A stretch of 50,917 bases of DNA. It comes from Bacteroidales bacterium (GTDB lineage: Bacteria; Bacteroidota; Bacteroidia; Bacteroidales; UBA932). The notes below the pieces were generated by a model. The model saw nothing but the letters and a program-made list of their open reading frames with translations, did not search any database and was not told where the DNA came from. This document shows positions 8,400 through 16,927 of the stretch, piece by piece (position 1 is the stretch's first letter; each line of letters begins with the position of its first letter). A program made the position numbers and the translations under genes. Location of the stretch: NCBI GenBank assembly GCA_017429475.1, contig JAFROX010000014.1, positions 1 to 50,917 on the forward strand, read 5' to 3'.

Positions 8400-10184
8400 C
8401 TACATTCTCTCGGGAAGCTTGATTCCGAGGACAGTCATAGCCTTGGTGAGCACCTTGGCGATTGCTGCGAGAAGCGCGAGTCTCTGCGAGCGGACCTTGT
8501 CGTCTTCTGCCTTGAGCACGCTCACGTCGTGGTAGTACTGATTGAATTCCTTTGCAAGGTCATATGCATAGTTTGCGACGAGAGCGGGAGAATGAGCCTC
8601 TGCGGCTTCCGCAATCTTGTCGGGGAACGAAGCCAGTATCTTTACTATCTCTATCTCCTTGGGAATGAATCCGGCACCGGTGGCGCCGACTGCGAAGTTC
8701 TGTTCTGCAGCCTTGCGAAGAATAGACTTGATGCGGGCGTATGTATACTGGATGAAAGGACCGGTGTTGCCGTTGAAATCGATGCTTTCCTTCGGGTCGA
8801 AGAGCATTGTCTTGCGAGGGTCCACCTTGATGATGAAATATTTCAGCGCGCCCAGTCCGATGGTCATGAACAGCTCTTTCTGCTCTTCCTCGTCCATATC
8901 TTCGAGCTTGCCAAGTTCCAGGGAAGTCTCGCGGGCGGTGGCATACATTTTCTCGATGAGGTCGTCGGCGTCGACCACGGTGCCTTCGCGCGACTTCATC
9001 TTGCCCTCAGGAAGTTCCACCATACCGTATGACATATGGTAGATGGCATCGGCCCAGGACATTCCGAGCTTGCCGAGGATGAGCTTGAGCACCTGGAAAT
9101 GGTAGTTTTGCTCATTGCCCACTACATATATGATTTCATCGAAGTTGTATTCGTCGTGACGGCGGCAGGCGGTGCCGAGGTCCTGCGTCATATAGACAGA
9201 TGTACCGTCGCTTCGCAGGAGGAGTTTCTCATCCAGTCCGTCAGCGGTGAGGTCACACCATACGGAGCCGTCTTCCCGACGGTAGAACACTCCTTTGGCC
9301 AGACCTTCTTCTACAAGCGACTTGCCCAGCAGATAGGTCTGCGATTCGTAGTATATCTTGTCGAAGCTTACTCCGAGGTCTGCATAGGTCTTGTCGAAAC
9401 CGTCGTACACCCAGCCGTTCATCTTGGCCCAGAGAGCGCGGACTTCAGGGTCGCCCTGCTCCCACTTCACGAGCATAGCCTGTGCCTCTTTCATACAAGG
9501 AGCCTGCTTTGCGGCTTCATCCTTGTCAAGGCCTGTCTTTTCCATAATCTCGGCAACCTCTTCGTTCAGCATATTGTTGAACTCTACGTAGAAATCGCCC
9601 ACCAGATGGTCACCCTTCTTGCCGGAAGACTCAGGGGTGACGCCGTTGCCGCGCCTGAGCCAGGCCAGCATAGATTTGCAGATATGGATGCCGCGGTCGT
9701 TCACAAGGTTCACCTTGACCACGTTGTTGCCGGCGGCGGACAGAAGCTGCGACACCGACCATCCGAGCAGGATGTTGCGTATGTGTCCGAGGTGGAGCGG
9801 CTTGTTGGTGTTTGGAGAAGAGAACTCCACCATCACGGTACGGCCGTTGGAAGGATGCTGTCCCCAATCGGCTGCAGAGGCGATCTCGTTGAAGACTCCG
9901 CCCCAGTATGCGGCGGACATCTTGATGTTGAGGAAGCCTTTGACCACGTTGTAAGATTCAATGCTCGCGGCATTGGCCTTCATATACTCGCCAATCTCAG
10001 TCGCGGTGGCCTCGGGAGCCTTGCGGCTCACCCTGAGCAGAGGGAAAACAACCAGGGTCACGTCCCCTTCGAATTCCTTGCGTGTAGCCTGCAGTTGCAG
10101 CGCTCCGGGAGCGGGTTCCACACCATAAAGAGTCCTTACGGCATCAGCGGCAAGGCCGCTTAACAAATCTATAGAGTCAGTCAT
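8400..10184 (-). CDS. argS: arginyl-tRNA synthetase
   Basis: Class I aminoacyl-tRNA synthetase that charges tRNA-Arg in the cytoplasm. The HIGH motif is HLGH (131-134), preceded by EFSSPNTNKPL, a signature of ArgS. The KMSKS loop is represented by KMKSREG, a variant common in ArgS. An N-terminal Add-1 domain and a C-terminal DALR anticodon-binding domain (about 470-594, ending KAMTVLGIKLPERM) are present. At 594 residues it is full length. The gene sits 1 base downstream of the M3 peptidase stop and 2 bases upstream of ygiQ. Confidence 0.97.
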   Translation of the reverse strand: MTDSIDLLSGLAADAVRTLYGVEPAPGALQLQATRKEFEGDVTLVVFPLLRVSRKAPEATATEIGEYMKANAASIESYNVVKGFLNIKMSAAYWGGVFNEIASAADWGQHPSNGRTVMVEFSSPNTNKPLHLGHIRNILLGWSVSQLLSAAGNNVVKVNLVNDRGIHICKSMLAWLRRGNGVTPESSGKKGDHLVGDFYVEFNNMLNEEVAEIMEKTGLDKDEAAKQAPCMKEAQAMLVKWEQGDPEVRALWAKMNGWVYDGFDKTYADLGVSFDKIYYESQTYLLGKSLVEEGLAKGVFYRREDGSVWCDLTADGLDEKLLLRSDGTSVYMTQDLGTACRRHDEYNFDEIIYVVGNEQNYHFQVLKLILGKLGMSWADAIYHMSYGMVELPEGKMKSREGTVVDADDLIEKMYATARETSLELGKLEDMDEEEQKELFMTIGLGALKYFIIKVDPRKTMLFDPKESIDFNGNTGPFIQYTYARIKSILRKAAEQNFAVGATGAGFIPKEIEIVKILASFPDKIAEAAEAHSPALVANYAYDLAKEFNQYYHDVSVLKAEDDKVRSQRLALLAAIAKVLTKAMTVLGIKLPERM

Positions 10185-10185
10185 A

Positions 10186-12276
10186 TTATTTCAGTCCGTT
10201 ATGTTCAAGAAGTGCATCGACAGTGGCATCGTGGCCGCGGAAATTCCTGTAAAGTTCTCCGGCATCGGCTTCATCGCCGCGCTTGAGAATCTCATAGCGA
10301 TATTTGCGGGCCAGTTCCTGGTTGAAAATGTCGCCGGTCTCCTCGAATGCCCTGAATGCGTCGTTGTCGAGAACCTGGGCCCAAAGATAGCTATAGTATC
10401 CCACATCATATCCGTGTGAGAAGATATGCAGGAAATAAGGAGCCCTGTAGCGGGGCGGGATCTCGTCGATAAGACCTATTTCCTTGAGTATCCTGGACTC
10501 AGCGGACAGCACTTTGTAATTGTCCGGAATCTCGCTCTGTCCATAGAGGCCGAGATCGAGATACATCGCAGCGATCAGTTCGGTCATTGCGAAGCCCTGT
10601 CCGTAATTCTTCGATTCGATGTATTTGTTGACGAGTTCGATGGGAATGACCTCGCCTGTCTGGTAATGCTTAGCATATACGTTCAGCACCTCGGGAGCGA
10701 AAGCCCAGTGCTCGTTGAGCTGCGAAGGAACCTCAACGAAGTCGTGGTCGAAATACGAAATGCCGGGGTATCTGACGTCAATCAGGAAGGAGGCCAGCGC
10801 GTGGCCGAACTCATGGAAGAAGGTCTCTGTCTCGTCGGCGGTAAGCAGAGAAGGCTTGTCCCCTACTGGACGGGCGAAGTTGCCGCAGATGGTCACGATA
10901 GGAGTTATCTTGTTGCCGTTCTCGTCATATTTCTGGTCGCGGTAGCCGCCGCACCAGGCGCCGTTGCTCTTCTCGCCGGGACGTGCGAACATATCCATAA
11001 AGATGACGCCGAGGCTGCTGCCGTCAACGTCCTTGCACTCGAAGGCTTCCGCCTCGGGATGCGGCAGAGGAACGTTCTCGAGACGCTCGAAAGTGATTCC
11101 GAAAAGCCTGTTGGCCACATAGAAGATGCCTTCGCGGACATTCTCATAACGGAAGTAAGGTCTCATCGCCTCCTCGTCAATACTGTATTTTTCAGCCTTG
11201 GCAAGGCTTGAGTAATATCTCCAGTCGGCTGCCTGCACAGTGGTGATGCCATCCTTGGCCGCCATAGCCTTGATGTCCTTCAACTCCCTGCCAGCAGCGG
11301 CGAGTGACGGTTTCCATACCTGGCCTAGAAGCTTGTATACATTCTCGGAATTCTTGGCCATACGGTCATCAAGCTGGAAATCCACATATGTGTCGAAACC
11401 GAGAATCTGTGCCTTGCGGAGCTTCAGCCGGATGATCTCGGCGCAAATGTCCTTGTTGTCCTCAGCATTATTGTTGTTGCAACGGTTGAGATATGCGTCG
11501 AGCACCTTGATGCGGAGATCCCTGTTGGCAGCGCTCTGCAGGAAAGGCATCACGCTCGGGTTGTCGAGGCCGACTATCCATCTGTCGGTGAGTCCGGCGG
11601 CCTTGGCCCTTGAAGCGGCCTCCGCTATGAAGTCCTCGCTCAGGCCGGCAAGGTCTGCCTTGTCCTTTATTTCAAGCTTCCAGGCTGCGGTCTCCTTGAT
11701 CAGGTTCTGGGAGAACTTGAGCTGCAGGTTCGAGATGGCGGCATTGACTTCCTTGAGTTCCGCCTTCTTGTCTTCGGGAAGGGCGGCGCCGTTGCGCGCA
11801 AAGCTTTTGTAGACATTGTCCACAAGACGGAGCTGGGCGGCATCGAGACCGAGCTGGTCCTTCCGGTCGTAAACCGACTTGATCCTCTGGAAAAGAGCGT
11901 CGTTCAGCTGTATGTTGTTGGAATGCTCGCTCATCAGAGGAGTGATTATGTTCGAAGCTTCTGCAACCTCGTCATTGAAAGCCATGGATTCCACGTTGCC
12001 GAAGACTCCATAGACATCGGATAGCAGTTCGCCTGACTTGTCATAAGCCAGCACGGTATTCTCGAAAGTCGGTTCTTCCTTGCTGTTGACGATGGCTGCT
12101 ATCTCAGCGTCGTGAACCTCGATAGCTTTCTTTATTGCGGGAACGAAATGTTCTGTCTTGATTTCCTCGAAAGGCGGAATGCCGAAGGGAGTGTCCCACT
12201 CCTTGAGGAGAGGATTCTTCTCTACGCAGGCGCATAAACTCATTGCTGCGATTGCCATTGCTATAATCCTTTTCAT
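10186..12276 (-). CDS. dcp: M3-family peptidyl-dipeptidase (Dcp-like) lipoprotein
   Basis: Zinc metallopeptidase of the thimet oligopeptidase/Dcp family, expected to trim short peptides. The zinc motif HEFGH lies at 488-492, in the context ETETFFHEFGHALAS, with the downstream glutamate region about 25 residues later. Unlike E. coli cytoplasmic Dcp it starts with a signal sequence and a possible lipobox (LCAC, Cys17), so it is probably a periplasm-facing lipoprotein. At 696 residues it is full length. It begins 20 bases after the rpoD terminator hairpin and I see no good promoter there, so it may depend on readthrough or an atypical promoter. Confidence 0.9.
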   Translation of the reverse strand: MKRIIAMAIAAMSLCACVEKNPLLKEWDTPFGIPPFEEIKTEHFVPAIKKAIEVHDAEIAAIVNSKEEPTFENTVLAYDKSGELLSDVYGVFGNVESMAFNDEVAEASNIITPLMSEHSNNIQLNDALFQRIKSVYDRKDQLGLDAAQLRLVDNVYKSFARNGAALPEDKKAELKEVNAAISNLQLKFSQNLIKETAAWKLEIKDKADLAGLSEDFIAEAASRAKAAGLTDRWIVGLDNPSVMPFLQSAANRDLRIKVLDAYLNRCNNNNAEDNKDICAEIIRLKLRKAQILGFDTYVDFQLDDRMAKNSENVYKLLGQVWKPSLAAAGRELKDIKAMAAKDGITTVQAADWRYYSSLAKAEKYSIDEEAMRPYFRYENVREGIFYVANRLFGITFERLENVPLPHPEAEAFECKDVDGSSLGVIFMDMFARPGEKSNGAWCGGYRDQKYDENGNKITPIVTICGNFARPVGDKPSLLTADETETFFHEFGHALASFLIDVRYPGISYFDHDFVEVPSQLNEHWAFAPEVLNVYAKHYQTGEVIPIELVNKYIESKNYGQGFAMTELIAAMYLDLGLYGQSEIPDNYKVLSAESRILKEIGLIDEIPPRYRAPYFLHIFSHGYDVGYYSYLWAQVLDNDAFRAFEETGDIFNQELARKYRYEILKRGDEADAGELYRNFRGHDATVDALLEHNGLK

Positions 12277-12296
12277 ATATTTTTCTGTTTCTATTC

Positions 12297-12332
12297 AAAA
12301 AAAAAGAGGGCTTCCTTATCAGATTCCCTCTT
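12297..12332 (-). terminator. intrinsic terminator of rpoD
   Basis: On the minus strand the stem AGAGGG (12331-12326 complement) pairs with CCCTCT (12310-12305 complement) across a 15-base loop and is followed by a run of nine T. It lies 19 bases after the rpoD stop codon and just before dcp. Confidence 0.75.
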
Positions 12333-12350
12333 AATTCACCAGATGGGAGA

Positions 12351-13211
12351 CTAACCCAGATAGCTTTTGAGCAGCTTGCTGCGGGCACTGTGACGGAGGC
12401 GGCGTATCGCTTTCTCCTTGATTTGACGAACCCTCTCGCGCGTCAGACCAAAATGCTCTCCGATCTCTTCGAGGGTCATTTCCTGGCAGCCTATGCCGAA
12501 GAAATACCTCACGATGTCCCTCTCCCTTTCGGTCAGAGTAGAAAGGGCCCTTTCTATCTCCTTGTTGAGGGATTCGTTCACGAGACCTCTGTCAGCGTTG
12601 GGAGAGTCATTGTTGACCAGCACGTCCAGAAGACTGTTGTCTTCGCCGTCGACGAACGGTGCGTCCACGGACACGTGGCGGCCGGACACTCTCAGCGTGT
12701 CGTTGATCTTTTCGCGCGGAATGCCGAGAATCTCTGCCAGCTCATCAGAAGAAGGCATACGCTCATTCTCCTGCTCGAACTTACTGAGAGCTTTATTGAT
12801 CTTATTCAGCGATCCAACCTGATTGAGCGGAAGGCGAACGATCCTCGACTGTTCTGCCAAAGCCTGCAGGATTGACTGGCGGATCCACCATACAGCATAG
12901 GAGATGAACTTGAAACCTCTTGTCTCATCGAACTTCTCTGCAGCCTTGATCAGGCCAAGGTTACCTTCGTTGATGAGGTCAGGAAGGCTCAAGCCCTGAT
13001 TCTGATACTGCTTGGCGACCGAAACCACGAACCTGAGGTTCGCTCTCGTCAGTTTCTCAAGGGCTTCCTGATCGCCTTTCTTGATACGCTGGGCAAGCTC
13101 CACCTCTTCTTCTACCGTGATTAGCTCTTCTCTGCCAATTTCTTGCAAATACTTGTCGAGGGATGCGCTCTCTCGATTCGTAATCGACTTTGTAATTTTA
13201 AGTTGTCTCAT
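12351..13211 (-). CDS. rpoD: primary RNA polymerase sigma factor
   Basis: Sigma-70 family factor of 286 residues, the short primary sigma typical of Bacteroidota, lacking the long region 1.1 and the non-conserved insertion of E. coli RpoD. Region 1.2 ([12 protein letters not shown]), region 2 ([20 protein letters not shown], then the [10 protein letters not shown] helix of 2.4), region 3 and region 4 ([20 protein letters not shown]) are all present. It is expected to read the TTTG/TAnnTTTG promoters found throughout this window. Its own promoter overlaps the end of htrA, and a terminator follows. Confidence 0.95.
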   Translation of the reverse strand: MRQLKITKSITNRESASLDKYLQEIGREELITVEEEVELAQRIKKGDQEALEKLTRANLRFVVSVAKQYQNQGLSLPDLINEGNLGLIKAAEKFDETRGFKFISYAVWWIRQSILQALAEQSRIVRLPLNQVGSLNKINKALSKFEQENERMPSSDELAEILGIPREKINDTLRVSGRHVSVDAPFVDGEDNSLLDVLVNNDSPNADRGLVNESLNKEIERALSTLTERERDIVRYFFGIGCQEMTLEEIGEHFGLTRERVRQIKEKAIRRLRHSARSKLLKSYLG

Positions 13212-13228
13212 TAACCGATAATGATATC

Positions 13229-13244
13229 AGGCCACTGAAGGCCA
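13229..13244 (-). promoter_or_regulatory. small hairpin in the rpoD leader
   Basis: GGCC-N6-GGCC can fold into a 4-bp GC stem at the 5' end of the rpoD transcript, a few bases after the inferred start. It could stabilise the message; no function is shown. Confidence 0.3.
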
Positions 13245-13251
13245 TAGCGCG

Positions 13252-13284
13252 CAAATATATATATTTAAATCAAGATATTACAAA
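13252..13284 (-). promoter_or_regulatory. rpoD promoter
   Basis: Minus-strand TTTG (13284-13281), a 21-base spacer and TATATTTG (13259-13252), followed by CGCGC. The -33 element lies in the last codons of the upstream htrA gene. The start of transcription should be near 13247, giving a leader of about 36 bases. Confidence 0.7.
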
Positions 13285-14384
13285 TTTACCATGATTTCTT
13301 TTTGAACATTGTCGCGCAACACTGTCACTACGGCTTTCTCGCCCGGACGGAGCTTGCTCACCTGCACCTGGACTTCCGAAGCAGTGCTTACTTTGTTCAG
13401 GTTGATTTCCTTGATGATGTCACCTGAGCGCAAGCCTGCCGCAGCAGCCGGAGTCTCTGCACGGACATCAGCGATGGTCACGCCCTGGTCGGTGTCCATC
13501 ATCGAAATGCCGAGCACAGCACGCTGTACAGAACCGAACTCGATGAAGTCGTCGGTGATCTTCTTGACGATGTTCACGGGAACTGCGAATGCATATCCGG
13601 CATAAGAGCCTGTGAGGGAAATGATAGAGGTGTTTATGCCGACAAGCTGGCCGCTGGTGTTGACGAGCGCACCGCCACTGTTGCCGGGATTCACTGCAGC
13701 GTCGGTCTGGATGAACGACTCGACTCTGTAGGTACCGTCATAGTTCGGGAATGAACGGCCCTTGGCGCTTACGATGCCGGCTGTGATGGTTGAACGCAGG
13801 TCGTAGGGACTGCCGATGGCAAGCACCCATTCACCGAGCCTTAGTTCGTCAGAATCACCCATTTCGAGAGCCTGATAGCCGGTGCCGTCAAGCTTGAGCA
13901 GCGCGAGGTCAGTAGCGGCGTCGGTTCCGATGACCTTGGCCTGATGGACAGAATTGTCATAGAGGGTCACCTGCACTTCGTCAGCGCCTGAAACCACGTG
14001 GTTGTTTGTCACCACATATCCGTCCTCGGAAATGATGACACCGGATCCGATACCCACCTGGTCCTGGGGAGTGTTGGCAAATCCGAAGAAATAGTCGAAC
14101 ATCGATGAAGGCGACTGCTGACGGCTGGCCTTCTTGACGACCTTGACATATACGACTGAATTGACAGCCATCTCGGCGGCATCGCTGAAATAGGTGGCAG
14201 TCATTACATCTTTCTCACTGCGGACAATCTTCCTGTCCTGGGGAGCATCGTTTCTCTCTCTGACGAGTTCTTCCTTGAACTCGCTCACTTCGCTGGTCTT
14301 CGCAGACACCTTGCCTGCAACCACATAGGAGACTAAGCCTGACAAAATGACAGACAAAGCCGCAATCAATAGACCTTTTTTCAT
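13278..14384 (-). CDS. HtrA/Deg-family serine protease with one PDZ domain
   Basis: Envelope quality-control protease. An N-terminal hydrophobic segment (about 4-23) serves as signal peptide or membrane anchor. The trypsin-like domain carries the triad His129 (NNHVV), Asp159 (ATDLALL) and Ser236 (GNSGGAL). A single PDZ domain follows (about 288-368) and the protein ends right after it. At 368 residues it has the DegS-like one-PDZ layout rather than the two-PDZ DegP layout. It diverges from dnaN across 126 bases. Its last codons contain the -33 element of rpoD. An ATAATTTG element near 14422-14429 could be its -7 site. Confidence 0.9.
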   Translation of the reverse strand: MKKGLLIAALSVILSGLVSYVVAGKVSAKTSEVSEFKEELVRERNDAPQDRKIVRSEKDVMTATYFSDAAEMAVNSVVYVKVVKKASRQQSPSSMFDYFFGFANTPQDQVGIGSGVIISEDGYVVTNNHVVSGADEVQVTLYDNSVHQAKVIGTDAATDLALLKLDGTGYQALEMGDSDELRLGEWVLAIGSPYDLRSTITAGIVSAKGRSFPNYDGTYRVESFIQTDAAVNPGNSGGALVNTSGQLVGINTSIISLTGSYAGYAFAVPVNIVKKITDDFIEFGSVQRAVLGISMMDTDQGVTIADVRAETPAAAAGLRSGDIIKEINLNKVSTASEVQVQVSKLRPGEKAVVTVLRDNVQKEIMVNL

Positions 14385-14465
14385 ATTGTAATTGTTGATA
14401 ATTTCCGGGGGCTTTTACGGTCAAATTATATGCCAAAAGGGTACGGAATTTCAGTTGTTTTTTAT

Positions 14466-14473
14466 TATCTTTG
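14466..14473 (+). promoter_or_regulatory. probable -7 element of the dnaN operon
   Basis: TATCTTTG fits TAnnTTTG and lies 37 bases upstream of the dnaN ATG. No convincing TTTG is seen 19-21 bases upstream, so only the -7 element is called. Confidence 0.5.
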
Positions 14474-14510
14474 TGTGTTACCATAAAGATTAATAATTAA
14501 CATCAGTGAT

Positions 14511-15635
14511 ATGAGATTCGTATTATCAAGTTCGGAACTTCTCCGCGGACTGGTGTCCGTTTCGAGAGTATTAGCAAACAAGCCTGCCCTTGCAATATTG
14601 GACAATTTCCTTTTTGACCTCAAGGACAACTCCCTTACAGTCACTGCATCCGACGGAGAGACCACTCTCCGCACCAGCATCCACGTGGAGCAGGTCCTCG
14701 AAGAAGGTGCAGCCGCAGTTCCTGCCAGGCTTCTGATCGACTCCCTCAAGGAGTTTCCGGACCAACCCCTCTCGTTCCTCACTGACAAAGCGTCTTCGCT
14801 CAACATAATCTGGTCGAGCGGTGCTTCCAAGATTCCGTTCTTCCCCGCTGAAGACTACCCCGTGTTCCCCGTCATCGCAGAGGATGCCAACAGTCTCGAC
14901 ATCGCAGCCCCGATTCTCCTGAACGGCATCAACGACACCATCTATGCCACTGCCGAAGAGGAGCTCAGGCCCGTGATGAACGGTATCTTCTTTGACATCG
15001 ACACCGTCGGCACGTCAATCGTGGCTTCAGACGCCCACAAGCTGGTATGCTACACGGTGTTCTCAGTCAAGGGTGCCGAGAAGTGCTCTTTCATCCTGCA
15101 CAAGAAACCGGCTTCTGTCCTGAAGAACATCATCGGCAAGGCCGAGGGCGACATTTCCGTCAAGTTCGACAAGCGCAACGCGATGTTCTCGTTCGACAAT
15201 ACGGTTCTCGTGTGCCGCCTCGTCGACGGCAACTACCCTGCTTACCGCACCGTCATCCCGAAAAACAACCAGAACAAGATGATCATCGGCCGCGTCGAGC
15301 TGCTCAACGCAGTGCGCCGCGTGGCTGTCTGCTCAAACCAGGCCACCAGCCATATCATCCTCAAGATTTCCGCCGGCGAGATCATGATCTCAGCTGAAGA
15401 CACTTCATTCGCAATATCAGCCTACGAGAAGTTGAACTGCCAGTACGACGGCGTGGACATCGAGATCGGCTTCAAGGCTCCGTTCCTTGCCGAGATCCTC
15501 AGCAACCTGCCTTTCGAGAACATCTGCATGTGCCTCGCCGACAGGTGCCGTGCCGCCCTCATCGTTTCAGCCGACGAAAAGGATCCTTCAGAAGAGCTCT
15601 GCGCCCTGCTGATGCCGATCATGCTCAACTCATAG
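14511..15635 (+). CDS. dnaN: DNA polymerase III sliding clamp (beta subunit)
   Basis: Processivity clamp that encircles DNA and tethers the replicative polymerase. At 374 residues it matches the family, with three similar domains starting at MRFVLSSSELLRGLVSVSRV, around residue 125 and around residue 250. It ends with the C-terminal face (CALLMPIML) that binds clamp-interacting peptides. It is not next to dnaA, which lies 30 kb away. The following exonuclease gene starts 6 bases after its stop, so the two are likely coexpressed. Confidence 0.95.
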   Translation: MRFVLSSSELLRGLVSVSRVLANKPALAILDNFLFDLKDNSLTVTASDGETTLRTSIHVEQVLEEGAAAVPARLLIDSLKEFPDQPLSFLTDKASSLNIIWSSGASKIPFFPAEDYPVFPVIAEDANSLDIAAPILLNGINDTIYATAEEELRPVMNGIFFDIDTVGTSIVASDAHKLVCYTVFSVKGAEKCSFILHKKPASVLKNIIGKAEGDISVKFDKRNAMFSFDNTVLVCRLVDGNYPAYRTVIPKNNQNKMIIGRVELLNAVRRVAVCSNQATSHIILKISAGEIMISAEDTSFAISAYEKLNCQYDGVDIEIGFKAPFLAEILSNLPFENICMCLADRCRAALIVSADEKDPSEELCALLMPIMLNS

Positions 15636-15641
15636 TCCGCA

Positions 15642-16415
15642 ATGGAACTCAATCTCAAGAATCCCCTGTTGTTTTTCGATCTGGAAACGACAGGGCTTGA
15701 CATTTCGCGCGACCGCATCGTCGAAATCGCTGCCGTCAAGGTGTTCCCCGACGGCCACGTTGAAGAGAAACGCAGGCTCATAAACCCCACGATTCCCATT
15801 CCGAAGGAAGCCCAGGATGTACACCACATCAGCGACGAGGACGTCAAGGACCAGCCCACTTTCAAGCAGGTTGCCAAGTCGCTCGCCCAGTGGATGGAAG
15901 GCTGCGACATCGCAGGCTACAACTCCACCCGGTTCGACATTCCGCTTCTGGCAGAGGAGTTCCTCCGTGCAGGCGTCGATTTCGATTTCCGCAAGCGCAA
16001 GCTCATCGACGTGCAGGTTATTTTCCACAAGATGGAGCAGCGCACGCTGGTGGCCGCCTATGCGTTCTACTGCAACAAGAACCTTGAAGACGCCCACTCT
16101 GCCCTTGGTGATGTAAGGGCCACATACGAAGTCCTCAAGGCACAGCTCGACAGATACCAGGACACCCTTCAGAACGACGTCGAGAAACTCTCGGATTTCA
16201 CCACAGTCACCAGGATGGCAGATTATGCCGGCCGCATCGCATACAACGACAAGGACGAAGCTGTCTTCAACTTCGGCAAGCACAAGGGACGCAGGGTCAT
16301 CGACGTCCTGCGCACCGAACCCAGTTACTACGACTGGATGATGAACGGCGACTTCACGCTCGACACCAAGAAGGTGCTCACAGGTCTGTATCTGGATTCC
16401 AAGAAGAAGCAATAA
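15642..16415 (+). CDS. DnaQ-like 3'-5' exonuclease
   Basis: DEDDh exonuclease domain in the first 175 residues: FFDLETTGLD carries the first Asp and Glu (13 and 15), YNSTRFDIPLL a middle Asp, and DAHSALGDVRAT the final His and Asp. A short C-terminal domain (about 205-257, with FNFGKHKGRRV and SYYDWMM) resembles the small module often fused to such nucleases. It could be the proofreading subunit or a repair exonuclease. Its position directly after dnaN suggests a link to replication. Its stop overlaps the next start (TAATG). Confidence 0.85.
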   Translation: MELNLKNPLLFFDLETTGLDISRDRIVEIAAVKVFPDGHVEEKRRLINPTIPIPKEAQDVHHISDEDVKDQPTFKQVAKSLAQWMEGCDIAGYNSTRFDIPLLAEEFLRAGVDFDFRKRKLIDVQVIFHKMEQRTLVAAYAFYCNKNLEDAHSALGDVRATYEVLKAQLDRYQDTLQNDVEKLSDFTTVTRMADYAGRIAYNDKDEAVFNFGKHKGRRVIDVLRTEPSYYDWMMNGDFTLDTKKVLTGLYLDSKKKQ

Positions 16416-16927
16416 TGAACATCGCCGTCCTGAAGACATCCGGCAATTACTGTTTCCGGCCCGACAACACGCTGAACAGGGAAGCCCGCGACTACTATCT
16501 CCCGGACGGGGTGGAAGCCGTATCGCTCACCCCCTGCATCTACGCGAAGGTGGTCAAGGCCGGGAAATGCATAGCCGGAAGGTTTGCCGGAAGATATGTC
16601 GACAATTTCGGCTTCGGAGTCCTGCTCGACGCAGCAAGCGCCGACCCTATGGAAGCGGTCTGTCTCGACGGCACTTCCTATCTCTCCGGCGACACCCTGC
16701 CTGTGTCAGACATTGAAGAAGCTGCGTTCGAAGTCCTTGTCAACGAAGAGCCCTGGTACAGCGGCGGAGCCTTCAGTGCAGCTATGCTCCACGACGCGGT
16801 GGTGACCGTCAGCCGCCGCAGTTCCTTGAGGGCGACGGATCTGCTGGCAGTCTGCCTGCCTGCTTCGACAATTCTTCACAAGGGGGATTCTTTCTCGTTC
16901 GCAGGGCACAAGGTGTCGATCCTATGA
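16415..16927 (+). CDS. small protein, possibly fumarylacetoacetate hydrolase-like
   Basis: A 170-residue cytoplasmic protein that I recognise only weakly. Segments such as YYLPDGVEAVSLTPCIYAKV and GRYVDNFGFGVLLDA, followed by a strand-rich C-terminus ending in HKGDSFSFAGHKVSIL, resemble shortened fumarylacetoacetate hydrolase-fold proteins found in Bacteroidota. The metal-binding residues of catalytic family members are not evident, so activity is doubtful. It overlaps the exonuclease stop by one base and converges with the flavoprotein gene, overlapping it by 6 bases. Confidence 0.7.
   Translation: MNIAVLKTSGNYCFRPDNTLNREARDYYLPDGVEAVSLTPCIYAKVVKAGKCIAGRFAGRYVDNFGFGVLLDAASADPMEAVCLDGTSYLSGDTLPVSDIEEAAFEVLVNEEPWYSGGAFSAAMLHDAVVTVSRRSSLRATDLLAVCLPASTILHKGDSFSFAGHKVSIL

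Noticed and set aside
9036-10163. Long rightward open frame of 375 codons
   Set aside because: It is entirely antisense to argS, whose motifs are intact; the frame reflects codon bias of a GC-rich gene.
15630-16439. Leftward open frame of 269 codons
   Set aside because: It mirrors the DnaQ-like exonuclease gene on the other strand, which carries the catalytic motifs.
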